A stretch of 51,451 nt of DNA from Cryobacterium shii (GCF_004402595.1 NZ_SOFY01000062.1:1-51451), one strand, 5' to 3'; counted from the stretch's first letter, positions 1 through 8,957 are shown. Translations and numbers: made by a program. Notes: generated by a model not told the origin, from the letters alone.

Positions 1-331
1 AAAGTTTCTTTCCTTGACAGTCAGAAACCTAGACAGGAAGCGGCGTGCGGCCGTTAAGGCGCTCCGAAAGACCCACAGATGCAGCAGGAGAGCCGAGATC
101 TTGTCGTAAAACCACTCTTTCGGGCTGTCGGGGGCCGATTTGGGCAAAATCTCCGTCGAATCCGTTCGCGGGCGGAGTCGGCACCAGAGGGACGCGGACT
201 CCGATTCAGACTCGGACGCGAGCCCGGCCTCACCTGGTCGGGTGCACCTAGCAGGCCTCCGCGGCCCGCAGTAGGTTGCCAGCACCGGGCAGAGTCAGCA
301 ATTTTGCGAGCCCGCCGATGGTGGGAGAACA
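1..331. other. Leader region upstream of ppsA
   Basis: No convincing gene is seen here. The short reading frames have no ribosome site or recognisable product. Positions 113-165 hold a degraded relative of the palindromic element at 19319-19405: the run at 144-161 (GCAAAATCTCCGTCGAAT) matches its right arm. The last bases, GGGAG five nucleotides before the ATG at 332, are the ppsA ribosome site. Confidence 0.5.
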
Positions 332-2722
332 ATGCTCGAGAGCAGCGTGGTCTGGTTCAACGAAATCGGTCTGGCGGACATTCCGCAGGTCGGCGGTAAG
401 AACGCTTCACTCGGGGAGATGGTGCGCAATCTCTCCAGCGCGGGCGTGCAGGTGCCCGACGGGTTCGCGACCACCGCGAACGCCTACCGGGCCTTCGTCA
501 CGGCAAACGGGATCGAACCGGCGATGCGCCACCAACTCGACCTGTTCCATGCCGGCCACGCGTCGCTCCGGGCCACCGGCGACGTGCTGCGCGAGTTGTT
601 TTTGGGGGGTGAGTTTCCCGCGGACATCGCCGACGGCATCCGTGCCTCGTACCGTGAACTCTCGGAGAAGGCCGGGCACCCCAATCTGCCGGTGGCCGTG
701 CGCAGCAGCGCCACCGCCGAGGACCTGCCGGATGCCAGCTTCGCCGGTCAGCAGGAGACCTTCCTGAACGTGTCCGGGGAGCGTGACCTGCTCGACGCCT
801 GCCGCCGCTGCTACGCGTCGCTGTTCACCGACCGGGCGATCAGCTACCGGGAGGTCAAGCACTTCGACCACCTGGAGGTGGCGCTGTCGATCGGAATTCA
901 GCGCATGATCCGCTCCGATCTGGGCGGTTCCGGGGTGATGTTCTCGATCGACACCGACAGCGGATTCCCGGGCGTCGCCGTGATCAGCGCCTCCTGGGGG
1001 CTCGGCGAGACCGTGGTGCAGGGCACCGTCAACCCCGACAAGTACCTCGTCTTCAAGGAACTGCTGGAGCAGCCCGGCTGCACCCCGATCGTGGAGAAGA
1101 CCCTGGGCGAGAAGGCCCGCAAGATGGTCTACGCCAAGGGTGGCAGCGCCCGCACCCGCATGGTCGACACCCCCGACGGGGAACGGCAGTCGTTCGTGCT
1201 GACCGACGCCGAAATCGTGAAGCTGGGCCGCTGGGCCGTGATCGTGGAGAACCACTACGACCGGCCGATGGACATGGAATGGGCCAAAGACGGCCTGACC
1301 CGGGAGCTGTTCATGGTGCAGGCCCGGCCCGAGACCGTGCAGTCGCAGGCCAGCGGAACCAAGTTCACGGTCAGCCGGTTGAGCGAGAGGGGTCCGCTGC
1401 TGGTCACCGGGGTCGCGATCGGCGACAGCATCGCCTCCGGCACGGCCTGCGTGATCAAGGACCCGGCCGACATCGAGAAGTTCATCGACGGCGCCATCCT
1501 GGTCACCGAGATGACCGACCCGGACTGGGTGCCCATCATGACCCGCGCGGCCGGCATCGTCACCGACCATGGCGGCCCCACGAGCCACGCCGCCATCGTC
1601 AGCCGGGAGCTCGGTGTGCCGGCCGTCGTCGGCACCGGTAATGCCACCAGCGAGCTGACGGATGGCCAGCTGATCACCATCTCCTGTGCCGAGGGCGACG
1701 AGGGCTACGTTTTCGCGGGAGCCCTGGCCTTCGAGACCGAGGAGATCGACCTGGGCGAGGTTCCCGAGACCCGCACCAAGGTGATGGTCAACATCGCCAG
1801 CCCCGCCGCGGCCTTCGAATGGTGGCGGCTGCCGGCCGCCGGCGTGGGTCTGGCCCGGATGGAATTCATCATCAACAACCTGATCAAGATCCACCCGATG
1901 GCGCTGGTGCATCCGGAGCGGGTCACCGACCGGGCCGCGCAGAAGCAGATCCACGAACTCACCCGCGGCTACCTCGACCCGAAGGAGTACTTCGTGCAGG
2001 CGCTCGCGCTGGGAATCGCGAAGCTGACCGCTCCGTACTACCCGAACCCGGTGATCGTGCGGATGAGCGACTTCAAGACCAACGAGTATGCGCACCTCAT
2101 CGGCGGGATGGACTTCGAGCACTCGGAGCAGAACCCGATGCTCGGCTTCCGGGGCGCGTCGCGCTACTACGACCGCCGCTACCGGGAGGGGTTCGCCCTC
2201 GAGTGCCGGGCGATCAAGCGGGTGCGCGAGAAGATCGGGTTCACCAACGTGATCGTGATGGTGCCCTTCTGCCGCACCACCGCCGAAGCCGACAAGGTGA
2301 TCGCGGCGATGGCGGAGAACGGGCTGGTGCGGGGCGAGCGCGGGCTGCAGGTGTACATGATGTGCGAGATCCCGGCCAACGTCATCCTCGCCGAGAAGTT
2401 CGCGACCCGGTTCGACGGCTTCTCGATCGGTTCCAACGACCTGACCCAGCTGGTGATGGGCGTCGACCGTGACGCGGAAGACCTCGCCGCCCTCTTCGAC
2501 GAACGCGACGAGTCCGTGAAATGGATGATCAGCGAGGCAATCAGAAAGGCCCACGCCGCCGGAATCAAGATCGGCATCTGCGGCCAGGCGCCCAGCAACT
2601 ACCCCGACTTCGCGGCCTTCCTGGTGCAGCAGGGCATCGACTCCATCTCCCTCAACCCGGACAGCTTCCTCAAGACGGTCTCCCACATCGCCCAGGCCGA
2701 GCAGGAGCTCGACACGGCGTAG
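332..2722 (+). CDS. ppsA: Phosphoenolpyruvate synthase
   Basis: This enzyme makes PEP, AMP and phosphate from pyruvate, ATP and water in the cytoplasm, the entry step of gluconeogenesis from C3 compounds. At 796 aa it has the usual full length. The N-terminal ATP-grasp half contains PVAVRSSATAEDLPDASFAG near residue 125. The central swivelling domain has the phospho-histidine signature GGPTSHAAIV with His about 419. The C-terminal TIM barrel has GSNDLTQLVMGVDRD and the catalytic-cysteine segment GICGQAPSN. The ATG follows GGGAGAACA. A terminator-like hairpin lies downstream at 2756-2790. The long reverse-strand frame covering this gene is an antisense shadow. Confidence 0.97.
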   Translation: MLESSVVWFNEIGLADIPQVGGKNASLGEMVRNLSSAGVQVPDGFATTANAYRAFVTANGIEPAMRHQLDLFHAGHASLRATGDVLRELFLGGEFPADIADGIRASYRELSEKAGHPNLPVAVRSSATAEDLPDASFAGQQETFLNVSGERDLLDACRRCYASLFTDRAISYREVKHFDHLEVALSIGIQRMIRSDLGGSGVMFSIDTDSGFPGVAVISASWGLGETVVQGTVNPDKYLVFKELLEQPGCTPIVEKTLGEKARKMVYAKGGSARTRMVDTPDGERQSFVLTDAEIVKLGRWAVIVENHYDRPMDMEWAKDGLTRELFMVQARPETVQSQASGTKFTVSRLSERGPLLVTGVAIGDSIASGTACVIKDPADIEKFIDGAILVTEMTDPDWVPIMTRAAGIVTDHGGPTSHAAIVSRELGVPAVVGTGNATSELTDGQLITISCAEGDEGYVFAGALAFETEEIDLGEVPETRTKVMVNIASPAAAFEWWRLPAAGVGLARMEFIINNLIKIHPMALVHPERVTDRAAQKQIHELTRGYLDPKEYFVQALALGIAKLTAPYYPNPVIVRMSDFKTNEYAHLIGGMDFEHSEQNPMLGFRGASRYYDRRYREGFALECRAIKRVREKIGFTNVIVMVPFCRTTAEADKVIAAMAENGLVRGERGLQVYMMCEIPANVILAEKFATRFDGFSIGSNDLTQLVMGVDRDAEDLAALFDERDESVKWMISEAIRKAHAAGIKIGICGQAPSNYPDFAAFLVQQGIDSISLNPDSFLKTVSHIAQAEQELDTA

Positions 2723-2755
2723 GCGTACGGCGCTGACAGCGCGGCGCTGACATTG

Positions 2756-2790
2756 CGTCGGCGCAGCTCCTTGACGGTGCTGCGCCGACG
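2756..2790 (+). terminator. Hairpin downstream of ppsA
   Basis: CGTCGGCGCAGC (2756-2767) and GCTGCGCCGACG (2779-2790) form a perfect 12-bp stem with an 11-nt loop, 34 nt after the ppsA stop. There is no T-run. It lies between two converging genes, so a bidirectional terminator role is inferred. Confidence 0.5.
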
Positions 2791-2844
2791 GATGCCGGAT
2801 GTCGCGGGCGCCGCCGGCGGATGCCGGTCGTCGCCCGGGCTGCG

Positions 2845-3279
2845 CTACCGCTCGGCCTCGTCGAACTCGTCGAGCACGGCCTGTTCGTATTCCGCCTCCG
2901 CGGCGTCTGCCCTGGCGCGGGCCTCGGCCACGCGCTCGCTGATCGCGTGCTCGGATTTGCGGAGGCGAGCTGCCTCGCTCGGGGTGGCGTTGATGAGCAG
3001 GTCCTCCAGCGTTTCGGGGTCGAGGCGCATCGCGGCCATTGCGTCCACCTCGGACCGGGCCACCGCGGCCTTGCTGCGGAGGAGCTGCAGCCGAGACTCC
3101 TGCTCGGCTTTGCGTGCTCGCTGCTCGGAGGACTGCCCGGCCGCGTGCGGGACCGGGACGATCGCCTCGGTGCCGCCGGTTTGGGTCCCGCCGGTTCCGG
3201 TGCTGCCGGCCTCGTTCGTGCCGGGTGAGGTGCTGCTGCCGCCGGCGTCGTTGTCTGTTCCGTGCTCTGCGTTGCTCAT
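2845..3279 (-). CDS. Small coiled-coil hypothetical protein
   Basis: The product is 144 aa and I do not recognise the family. The first 40 residues are low-complexity Gly/Ser/Thr. From about residue 50 the chain is charged and heptad-like (QSSEQRARKAEQESRLQLL, then RKSEHAISERVAEARARADA), which predicts a long soluble coiled coil. There is no signal peptide or membrane segment. The ATG at 3279 follows GGGAGACAGT, a good ribosome site. It converges with ppsA and lies just upstream of nothing obviously related. The function is unknown. Confidence 0.7.
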   Translation of the reverse strand: MSNAEHGTDNDAGGSSTSPGTNEAGSTGTGGTQTGGTEAIVPVPHAAGQSSEQRARKAEQESRLQLLRSKAAVARSEVDAMAAMRLDPETLEDLLINATPSEAARLRKSEHAISERVAEARARADAAEAEYEQAVLDEFDEAER

Positions 3280-3305
3280 ACTGTCTCCCTTTTTTCGCTG
3301 GCAGC

Positions 3306-4541
3306 CTAGCGCGGGAGGGCACCCGGGGAAACGGGGGCGTCGCCGCTCCAGGCGTCGTGCAGCAGCCGGGTCAGGGCTTCCGGGGTGACCGGGCGCGGGT
3401 TCGACGGCGGCGCCGCGGGCACGATCAGCGCCACCGCCCGGGTGATGTCTTCCTCCCGGAAACCGAAGTCCCGCAGCGCGGTCGGCGCGTGCAGGCGGTC
3501 GCTCAGGGCGACCAGCGACTCGACGGCGGTGGGCGGTTCGGCCGGTGTTCCGGCTGGGCCGGGCACTTCAGTCAGGTCGGCGGCGGCAGCCGCGGCCCCG
3601 AGCGCACGGGCGAGCAGCGCCTCTGCCTCGGGCGCGGCCGGCACGTTGAAGGCGACCACATGCGGCAGCACGATCGCGTGCGTCTCTGAGTGGGGCAGTC
3701 CGAACGTGCCGCCGAGAACGTGGCAGATCTTGTGGTGCAGGCCCGAGCCCGCGCTCGAGAACGCGCTCGCCGACAGGTAGGCGCCGTAGAGGGCCTCCTC
3801 CCGCGCGGCCAGGTCACCGGGGTCGTCGGCGATGAGCGGCAGGGCGTGCGCCAGCATCCGGATCGCCTCGGCGGCAATCGTGCTGCTGACCGGGTTCTTG
3901 CCCGGGGCCCAGAGCGCGTCGATGCCGTGCGCGAGGGCGTTGAGCCCGCTGGACACGCTGAGGTCGCGGGGGAGCGCCCGGGAGAGCTCGGCGTCGTAGA
4001 TCACGGTGCCGGGCAGCACCCGGGGATCGAAACCGGTCGTCTTCACCCCGTGTTCGACCTGGCCCCAGACGGCGGTGGCCTCCGACCCGGAGTAGGTCGT
4101 GGGCACCGCAACGATCGGCAGGCCCTCGGCCCGCGCGACCGCCTTGGCCAGGCCGATCGCCGACCCGCCGCCGATCGGCACGAGCACGTCGATCCGGGCG
4201 TCCCGGGCGGCCTGGCGGGCTCGCTCGGCCGATTCGACCGGCACGTGCTGTACGACGTCGTCGAAGATCGCGGCCGGACGGATGCCGCCGAGCACCCCGG
4301 TCGACCGCTCCAGTTCGCGCCGGCTCGCGATCACCATCACGCGCGGGGCGTCGCTGCCGGGGGTGCTGGTCCTGCCGGAGGCGTTCGTGCTGCCGGAGGT
4401 GCTCGCGCTGCCCGGCAGACCGCCGGGCTCGGCGAGCACCCGGGCGAGCAGCTCGGCGGCCCGTCCGGTGCCGAAGAGCACGCGCTGCGACTGGGTGCGG
4501 TATTCGAAATCGAGCGGGGGCTGCGGGGGCTGCGTGTTCAC
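3306..4541 (-). CDS. Maleylacetate reductase (iron-type alcohol dehydrogenase family)
   Basis: The likely reaction is NAD(P)H-dependent reduction of maleylacetate to 3-oxoadipate, the last lower-pathway step for hydroquinone- or hydroxyquinol-type aromatics. Family marks are FGTGRAAEL, the dinucleotide-binding segment PIGGGSAIGLAKAVARAEGL, VPTTYSGSEAT, and the metal region LNALAHGIDALWAP through GLHHKICHVLGG with its histidines. A Gly/Ser/Thr-rich insertion near residues 60-80 is not typical. I chose the GTG at 4541 because it lies 7 nt after the preceding stop; a longer ATG form would start at 4601 inside that gene. It is the third gene of the ring-cleavage operon, and that context supports the assignment. 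Confidence 0.85.
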   Translation of the reverse strand: MNTQPPQPPLDFEYRTQSQRVLFGTGRAAELLARVLAEPGGLPGSASTSGSTNASGRTSTPGSDAPRVMVIASRRELERSTGVLGGIRPAAIFDDVVQHVPVESAERARQAARDARIDVLVPIGGGSAIGLAKAVARAEGLPIVAVPTTYSGSEATAVWGQVEHGVKTTGFDPRVLPGTVIYDAELSRALPRDLSVSSGLNALAHGIDALWAPGKNPVSSTIAAEAIRMLAHALPLIADDPGDLAAREEALYGAYLSASAFSSAGSGLHHKICHVLGGTFGLPHSETHAIVLPHVVAFNVPAAPEAEALLARALGAAAAAADLTEVPGPAGTPAEPPTAVESLVALSDRLHAPTALRDFGFREEDITRAVALIVPAAPPSNPRPVTPEALTRLLHDAWSGDAPVSPGALPR

Positions 4542-4548
4542 GGGGTGG

Positions 4549-5265
4549 CTAGGCGCCGGTCTGCGCGGGGCGGGCCAGCCAGGCGAGGGCGGCGGCGACA
4601 TCCGTTGCGGCGATGCCGTGCCCGCCGTCTCGCAGCTCGTGGTCGACCTGGGCGCCGCGTGCGGTGAGCACGCCGGCCACCCGCACGGCCCTCGCGAGCG
4701 GGGCCATCGGGTCGGTGCGGCCGCTCAGCAGCAGCACCGAGGTGCGTGGCAGGTCCGTGCCGAGTTCCCGGTCGTCGAGCGGGAACATGCCCGAGAAAGC
4801 GATCACCCGGTCGAGGGCCTCGGGGTGCAGGAGGGCCGTGGCCAGGGCGATGTTCGCCCCGTTGGAGAAGCCCACGGCGATCAGGCGGCGCTCGCCGAGG
4901 TCGTAGCGCTGCCGGGCCCAGGCGATGAAACCGGCCAGCTCGCCGGAGCGGCGCACGACGTCGTCGACGTCGAACACGCCCTCGGCGAGCCGCCGGAACC
5001 AGCGCAGCATCCCGCCCTCGGTGACCCGGCCGCGGGGTGCGAGCACGGTCGCATCCGGGTCGAGTGCATCGGCGAGGTTCACGATCTCCTGCTCGTTGCC
5101 GCCGGTGCCGTGCAGCATCAGCAGCACCGGGGCCGCAGGCGAGCCCGCCCGGTAGACGTGCGGCCAGTCGAGGTCGGGCAGGCCGGCGGGCGTGCCAACG
5201 GTCAGGCCGGGGGTCTGATCGGCGGGCAGCCCGGTGGCCGCTTCGGCGGCTGTGTGATCGCTCAT
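4549..5265 (-). CDS. Alpha/beta hydrolase of the phospholipase/carboxylesterase type (MhqD-like)
   Basis: This 238-aa serine hydrolase has LMLHGTGGNEQE (oxyanion region), the nucleophile elbow GFSNGA, an acid in SGRTDP and the histidine in DGGHGIA. Proteins of this type are encoded beside MhqO-type dioxygenases in Bacillus quinone-stress regulons (MhqD). It sits between such a dioxygenase, ending 10 nt upstream, and maleylacetate reductase, so co-expression is very likely. What it hydrolyses is not established from sequence; a ring-cleavage lactone, thioester or quinone adduct is possible. No signal peptide is present, so it acts in the cytoplasm. Confidence 0.85.
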   Translation of the reverse strand: MSDHTAAEAATGLPADQTPGLTVGTPAGLPDLDWPHVYRAGSPAAPVLLMLHGTGGNEQEIVNLADALDPDATVLAPRGRVTEGGMLRWFRRLAEGVFDVDDVVRRSGELAGFIAWARQRYDLGERRLIAVGFSNGANIALATALLHPEALDRVIAFSGMFPLDDRELGTDLPRTSVLLLSGRTDPMAPLARAVRVAGVLTARGAQVDHELRDGGHGIAATDVAAALAWLARPAQTGA

Positions 5266-5274
5266 CGGTGTTCT

Positions 5275-6249
5275 CTAGCCGACCGTCGCGGAGGCGGGGT
5301 TGTTCTCGGCCGGCAGCGTGATCGGCACGACGGCGCGCTCGATCTGGTCGCGGCTGGGCTCGAGCCACGGCGGCAGCTTGAGCGAGCGGCCCAGTTCGAG
5401 CAGTGGCTCGTCGATGTCGAAGCCGGGGGTGTCGGTTGCGATCTCGAACAGAACGCCGCCCGGCTCGCGGAAGTAGATCGACGTGAAGTACTGGCGGTCG
5501 AGGATCGCCGTCACCCCGTAGCCGCGCTCGACGAGCTCCTGGCGCCACTGCTCCTGGGTGGTCTTGTCGGGCACGCGGAAGGCGATGTGGTGCACGCTGC
5601 CGCCGGCGGTCAGGCCCACCTGGCCGTTCGGGTCGGCGATGATGTCCACGATGTTGCCGGGGGCGCCGTCGCCCGCGCCGACCCGGATGCGGTCGGTGGT
5701 CTCCTCGATCACGTGCATGCCGAGGTCGCGGGTGAGCACCTCGACGGTGCCGGTTGGGTCGGCGACGGTGAGCACCGAGGAGTGCTGGCCGCGCACGGCG
5801 TATTCGGCAGGCACGGATGCCGAGTCCCACGGATTGCGCGGATCGACCGTCGACGAGGCCACCAGGTCGAGCTGCAGGCCGTCGGGATCGCGCAGGGAGA
5901 GCCGTTCCTCGTCGGCGGAGCGGCGCACGAACTCGGACTCGACACCGAGGCCCTTGAAGTGGTCCGCCCACCAGCCGAGGCTGCCGGCCGGCACCGAGAA
6001 CGCCGTCGAAGTGGACTGGCCGGAGCCGGGGCGTCCGCTGGCGATGCCTGTCCACGGAAAGAAGGTAAGCAGCGATCCCGGGCGGCCCGCGTCATCCCCG
6101 TAATAGAGGTGGTAGGTGCCCGGGTCGTCGAAGTTCACGGTCTTCTTGACGAGCCGAAGGCCGAGGCCGGTCACGTAGAAGTCGATATTGCGCTGCGGCG
6201 CACCCGCGATGGCGGTGACGTGGTGCAGTCCGGATGTTTGCGGAGTCAT
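5275..6249 (-). CDS. mhqO: Extradiol ring-cleaving dioxygenase, MhqO/LinE type
   Basis: The product is a 324-aa vicinal-oxygen-chelate protein with two repeated modules. The metal-ligand positions are LHHVTAIAG near the N-terminus, HHIAFR in the second module and FEIATD near the C-terminus. The family opens hydroquinone or chlorohydroquinone rings between a hydroxylated and a neighbouring carbon using Fe(II). I chose the ATG at 6249 (MTPQTSGLHHV), preceded by AAAGGG, over the longer frame from 6321. It is the first gene of a three-gene operon with an MhqD-like esterase and maleylacetate reductase, matching the lower hydroquinone pathway. A candidate operator lies at 6314-6325. Confidence 0.88.
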   Translation of the reverse strand: MTPQTSGLHHVTAIAGAPQRNIDFYVTGLGLRLVKKTVNFDDPGTYHLYYGDDAGRPGSLLTFFPWTGIASGRPGSGQSTSTAFSVPAGSLGWWADHFKGLGVESEFVRRSADEERLSLRDPDGLQLDLVASSTVDPRNPWDSASVPAEYAVRGQHSSVLTVADPTGTVEVLTRDLGMHVIEETTDRIRVGAGDGAPGNIVDIIADPNGQVGLTAGGSVHHIAFRVPDKTTQEQWRQELVERGYGVTAILDRQYFTSIYFREPGGVLFEIATDTPGFDIDEPLLELGRSLKLPPWLEPSRDQIERAVVPITLPAENNPASATVG

Positions 6250-6313
6250 GGAATCCCTTTCTGGCGGGCCCGACGGGGCTGGCTGCGATGTCGTGTCGCG
6301 GTGACTTCTATGC

Positions 6314-6325
6314 AAACACATGTTT
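6314..6325. promoter_or_regulatory. Candidate operator upstream of the dioxygenase operon
   Basis: AAACACATGTTT is a perfect inverted repeat with 5-nt arms, 65 nt upstream of the dioxygenase start. MhqO-type operons are usually controlled by MarR-family repressors. No MarR gene is in the window, so the binding partner is unknown. Confidence 0.3.
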
Positions 6326-6351
6326 CTCGGGATTCATTCCCGCGCGACGCT

Positions 6352-6379
6352 CCGGGCTCCGGGCTCCGGGCTCCGGGCT
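6352..6379. repeat. 7-bp tandem repeat
   Basis: About four head-to-tail copies of GGCTCCG lie just past the 3' end of the 66-aa gene and just upstream of the dioxygenase promoter region. Confidence 0.7.
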
Positions 6380-6578
6380 ACTCGCCGAGGTCCCAGCACT
6401 GAGACGGCAGGTCGGCGAGCCACGCCGTCATCGTCTGCGCGTTCGCGTCGGCATCGTCGTTCTGGCTGCGCTCCGGCGGCGCCTGAAACTCGGCCTGGTC
6501 GCCGTCCGGACCGACCGAACCGGCTGGGACGCCAGCGGCAGCAGTGGTCGGCGGTTTCGCATCCGCGTTCCCGAACAT
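6378..6578 (-). CDS. Small hypothetical protein (66 aa)
   Basis: The frame could start further upstream, but the ATG at 6578 (MFGNADAKPP) follows GAGGGGG at good spacing and is preferred. The N-terminal two thirds are Ala/Pro/Gly/Asp-rich and probably disordered. The C-terminus (QTMTAWLADLPSQCWDLGE) carries two Trp and one Cys and looks like the conserved part. There is no membrane segment. It follows the sigma factor gene on the same strand with a 61-nt gap and could be co-transcribed with it. No function can be assigned. Confidence 0.5.
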   Translation of the reverse strand: MFGNADAKPPTTAAAGVPAGSVGPDGDQAEFQAPPERSQNDDADANAQTMTAWLADLPSQCWDLGE

Positions 6579-6639
6579 GTGAACCCCCTCAGCCGGCGCG
6601 GTCAGACCCGCTGCCGGGGTCCGGGGCAACAATCCGACG

Positions 6640-7701
6640 CTACGCTCGAAGATCTTCCACCGTCAAGCATTCCGTCCAGCATCCCGCCGAACCTCCGCCG
6701 TCCAGGGGAGAGGCGTTCGACGGATGTCGCAGCCTGGCGATCGCCCTCACCTCGATCTGCCGCACCCGGTCCGGGGTCACTCCGAGAAGAGCTCCGACCT
6801 CGCGCAGGGTGCGCGGGCGCTCGCAGCCCAGGCCGAACCGCATCCGGAGCACCCGCTCCTCGCGGCCGGGGAGCGCGGACACCCTGGACTCCAGCCCTTC
6901 CAACAGCAGGGTGCGGCCCACGATGTCGGCCGGATCCATCGCCTGGGCGTCACTGACCGTGTCGCCGAACGGCATGGGCTCGGGGCCGTTGCCGAAGTCG
7001 ACCCAGACCGGGGCGTCGAGGGAGCGGGGCGCACGCGCGTGCTCCCGCAGCGCCACGACCCGGTTGCGGGTGAGACCGGTGGCGCGGCTGAGCTCCTGGT
7101 TGGTGCCGTCCCGGCGGAGGCGCTGCCGGATCGCGTGCTCCTCGCGGGCGATGAGAAGGAGGGAGTCGGCGGTCTGCACCGGGAGGCGGATGGCCCGGGA
7201 CTGGTCGGCCTGTGCCCGGGAGATCGACTGGCGGATCCACCAGGAGGCATAGGTCGAGAACTTGAATCCCCGGGCGAAGTCGAAGCGTTCCACCGCTCGG
7301 ATCAGACCGACGTTGCCCTCCTGAATCAGGTCCGGAAACTCCAGGCCGCCTCCGACGTAGTGCCGGGCAACCGAGACGACCAGGCGCAGGTTGGCGCAGA
7401 TCAGGTGCTCCACCGCCCGGGCGCCGTCGCCGGCGAGCCAGCGGAGCTCCTCGCGCAGCGACGCGGTCTCGCTGCTCTCGCTGCTCTCCGTGGTGCCGTT
7501 GCTACTGTCGCTGCCGGTGGTGCCCAGCCGCGTGAGCCTGTCCGCGGCCAGCAGCCCCACCTCGATCCGCCTGGCCACCTCGACCTCTTCCGCCGCGGTC
7601 AACAGCGGCACCCGCCCGATCTTCTTCAGGTAAGCCGTGACGCAGGTGGACGCGGAGTCGGCGGCTGCGCGGCGGGCGGGACGGGGCTTTCGGATATCCA
7701 T
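6640..7701 (-). CDS. RNA polymerase sigma factor, RpoD/SigB-like (group 2)
   Basis: This 353-aa sigma-70 protein has region 1.2 (VTAYLKKIGRVPLLTAAEE), region 2 (NLRLVVSVARHYVGGGLEF, DLIQEGNVGLIRAVERFD, KFSTYASWWIRQSISRA) with the core-binding and -10 recognition helices, region 3, and a region 4 helix-turn-helix (TLREVGALLGVTPDRVRQIE). There is no group-1 N-terminal extension, so it is a principal-like accessory sigma such as actinobacterial SigB/HrdB paralogues. A Ser/Thr/Gly-rich stretch between regions 1.2 and 2.1 (residues about 55-75) is unusual. I chose the ATG at 7701 because homology starts just after it. Its ribosome site is weak and the upstream frame is open. Confidence 0.9.
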   Translation of the reverse strand: MDIRKPRPARRAAADSASTCVTAYLKKIGRVPLLTAAEEVEVARRIEVGLLAADRLTRLGTTGSDSSNGTTESSESSETASLREELRWLAGDGARAVEHLICANLRLVVSVARHYVGGGLEFPDLIQEGNVGLIRAVERFDFARGFKFSTYASWWIRQSISRAQADQSRAIRLPVQTADSLLLIAREEHAIRQRLRRDGTNQELSRATGLTRNRVVALREHARAPRSLDAPVWVDFGNGPEPMPFGDTVSDAQAMDPADIVGRTLLLEGLESRVSALPGREERVLRMRFGLGCERPRTLREVGALLGVTPDRVRQIEVRAIARLRHPSNASPLDGGGSAGCWTECLTVEDLRA

Positions 7702-7917
7702 GCCGGAACGGTAGGACGGGGCCGGCCCGGGCCGGGGCATCCGTTTCAGGCTGTGCGAAACCCGGCACCGTGGTCGCCTGTGCAGGGTGTGGGCAGAGTA
7801 CGCGCCCGTGTGCAGGGCGGCAGACCCGAATGGGGCGTTTCGGAGACCGGCCAATGGGGTGACTATGAGGAGGGCTGTCCGGTTGAGCGGGCGTCCGGCA
7901 TCGTGAGAAGGGAACGC

Positions 7918-8865
7918 ATGATGAGCAATGCAGAACCCGGTGACTCCGGTGACAACTTCGATTATGGCGACAATTTCGTCGACGACGACGAATTCGACCC
8001 CGAAACCACGTTCGTTTCGCGCGACCGCTTCGACGCCGGCGATGCTCTCGGCGACGCCGTCGACGTGGCCGACGATGACGACGACCGCGAGGGCGACGAG
8101 GCCGACGACGACGAGGAGCGCGACGGCGACCGCGAGGACGAGGACGGCTACGAGGAGTACAACCCGCCGGCTGACCGGTTCCTCACCGCGCAGATCTGGT
8201 GGATCGCGAGCGAACTGGTGCGGCGGCATCCGCATCTGCGCATCTCCGGAGTCGAGGTCGATGAGGCCGCCCGACTGGTGATCGTGCACGACGAGCAGGA
8301 TGGCATGAGCATCCAGTGGGACCTCGTGGGCGGCTGCAAATTCCTGGTCAACGGGGTCGTCAACAAGATCAGCTGGATCGAGATGCTGGCCGCGCTCAAC
8401 CCGCACGAGATCGTCCGGCGCATCGAGGTGGCGACCGGTCTCGGCATCCCGAAGGTCGTTCCGGTCACGACCCCGCGGTCACTGGCCTACCGGGTGCTCG
8501 CGAGCGCGCTCGCCACCGCGATCAATGACCGGCACGAGTGGTATGCGGTGCCGGCGCCGATGCTGCACGACGAAGACCCCGACGACCCCGGATGCGAGTA
8601 CTTCCGCGACTTTCCGACGACCGTCCGGGCGCGGGCCGAGTATGTGGCGGCGACCCTGCTCGAGTTCGAGGCGGGCAGCCGCAGCGTCTACTTCTTCCAG
8701 CCGTTCTGGGCGCTGCTGCGCGACCTTGAGCCGGTCGCGATCTTCGACGCGGCGGGGGTCATCCATACGGCCGCCGGGGCGACCGAGCTGATGCCCCTGT
8801 ACGAGCGGACCGACCGCAAACTCGCCCTGACGACGGCGGGTGTGCTGGGCCCCTACCTGCCCTGA
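7918..8865 (+). CDS. Acidic hypothetical protein, possible YbjN/TY-Chap-like fold
   Basis: The product is 315 aa. Residues 1-80 are extremely acidic (Asp/Glu runs) and probably disordered. From about residue 85 a folded part begins (FLTAQIWWIASELVRRHPHL), followed by a beta-rich region and a second module starting TPRSLAYRVLASALATAIND. The layout recalls actinobacterial YbjN-like peptide-binding chaperone domains. That is a resemblance from memory and not a firm hit. Tandem ATGs at 7918 and 7921 follow AGAAGGGA; either can serve. It starts about 215 nt from the divergent sigma factor start, so the two share a promoter region. Confidence 0.75.
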   Translation: MMSNAEPGDSGDNFDYGDNFVDDDEFDPETTFVSRDRFDAGDALGDAVDVADDDDDREGDEADDDEERDGDREDEDGYEEYNPPADRFLTAQIWWIASELVRRHPHLRISGVEVDEAARLVIVHDEQDGMSIQWDLVGGCKFLVNGVVNKISWIEMLAALNPHEIVRRIEVATGLGIPKVVPVTTPRSLAYRVLASALATAINDRHEWYAVPAPMLHDEDPDDPGCEYFRDFPTTVRARAEYVAATLLEFEAGSRSVYFFQPFWALLRDLEPVAIFDAAGVIHTAAGATELMPLYERTDRKLALTTAGVLGPYLP

Positions 8866-8896
8866 TCGGTCAGGGTCCGCACCTGAGTGGTCGGGC

Positions 8897-8957
8897 GCCG
8901 TCCCTGGCGGGTCAGCAGCCGTCCCTGGCGGGTCAGCAGCCGTGCCTGCGGGTCAGC
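8897..8957. repeat. 21-bp tandem repeat
   Basis: Two exact copies of a 21-bp unit (8897-8917, 8918-8938) begin GCCGTCCCTGGCGGG. A third, slightly shorter copy runs over the stop codon of the mycoredoxin gene on the opposite strand. It lies between two converging genes. Confidence 0.75.

Noticed and set aside
407..3322. Very long reverse-strand frame (about 970 codons) opposite ppsA
   Set aside because: It is an antisense shadow typical of high-GC genes: Arg/His/Gly-rich, no domain, no start signal, and it covers a clear PEP synthase.
4099..6402. Long forward frame opposite the dehydrogenase, esterase and dioxygenase genes
   Set aside because: The three reverse-strand genes have clear domains, ribosome sites and tight spacing; the forward translation shows none.
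6640..8406. 588-codon version of the sigma factor
   Set aside because: The part beyond 7701 is antisense to the acidic protein gene; sigma homology starts just after the ATG at 7701.
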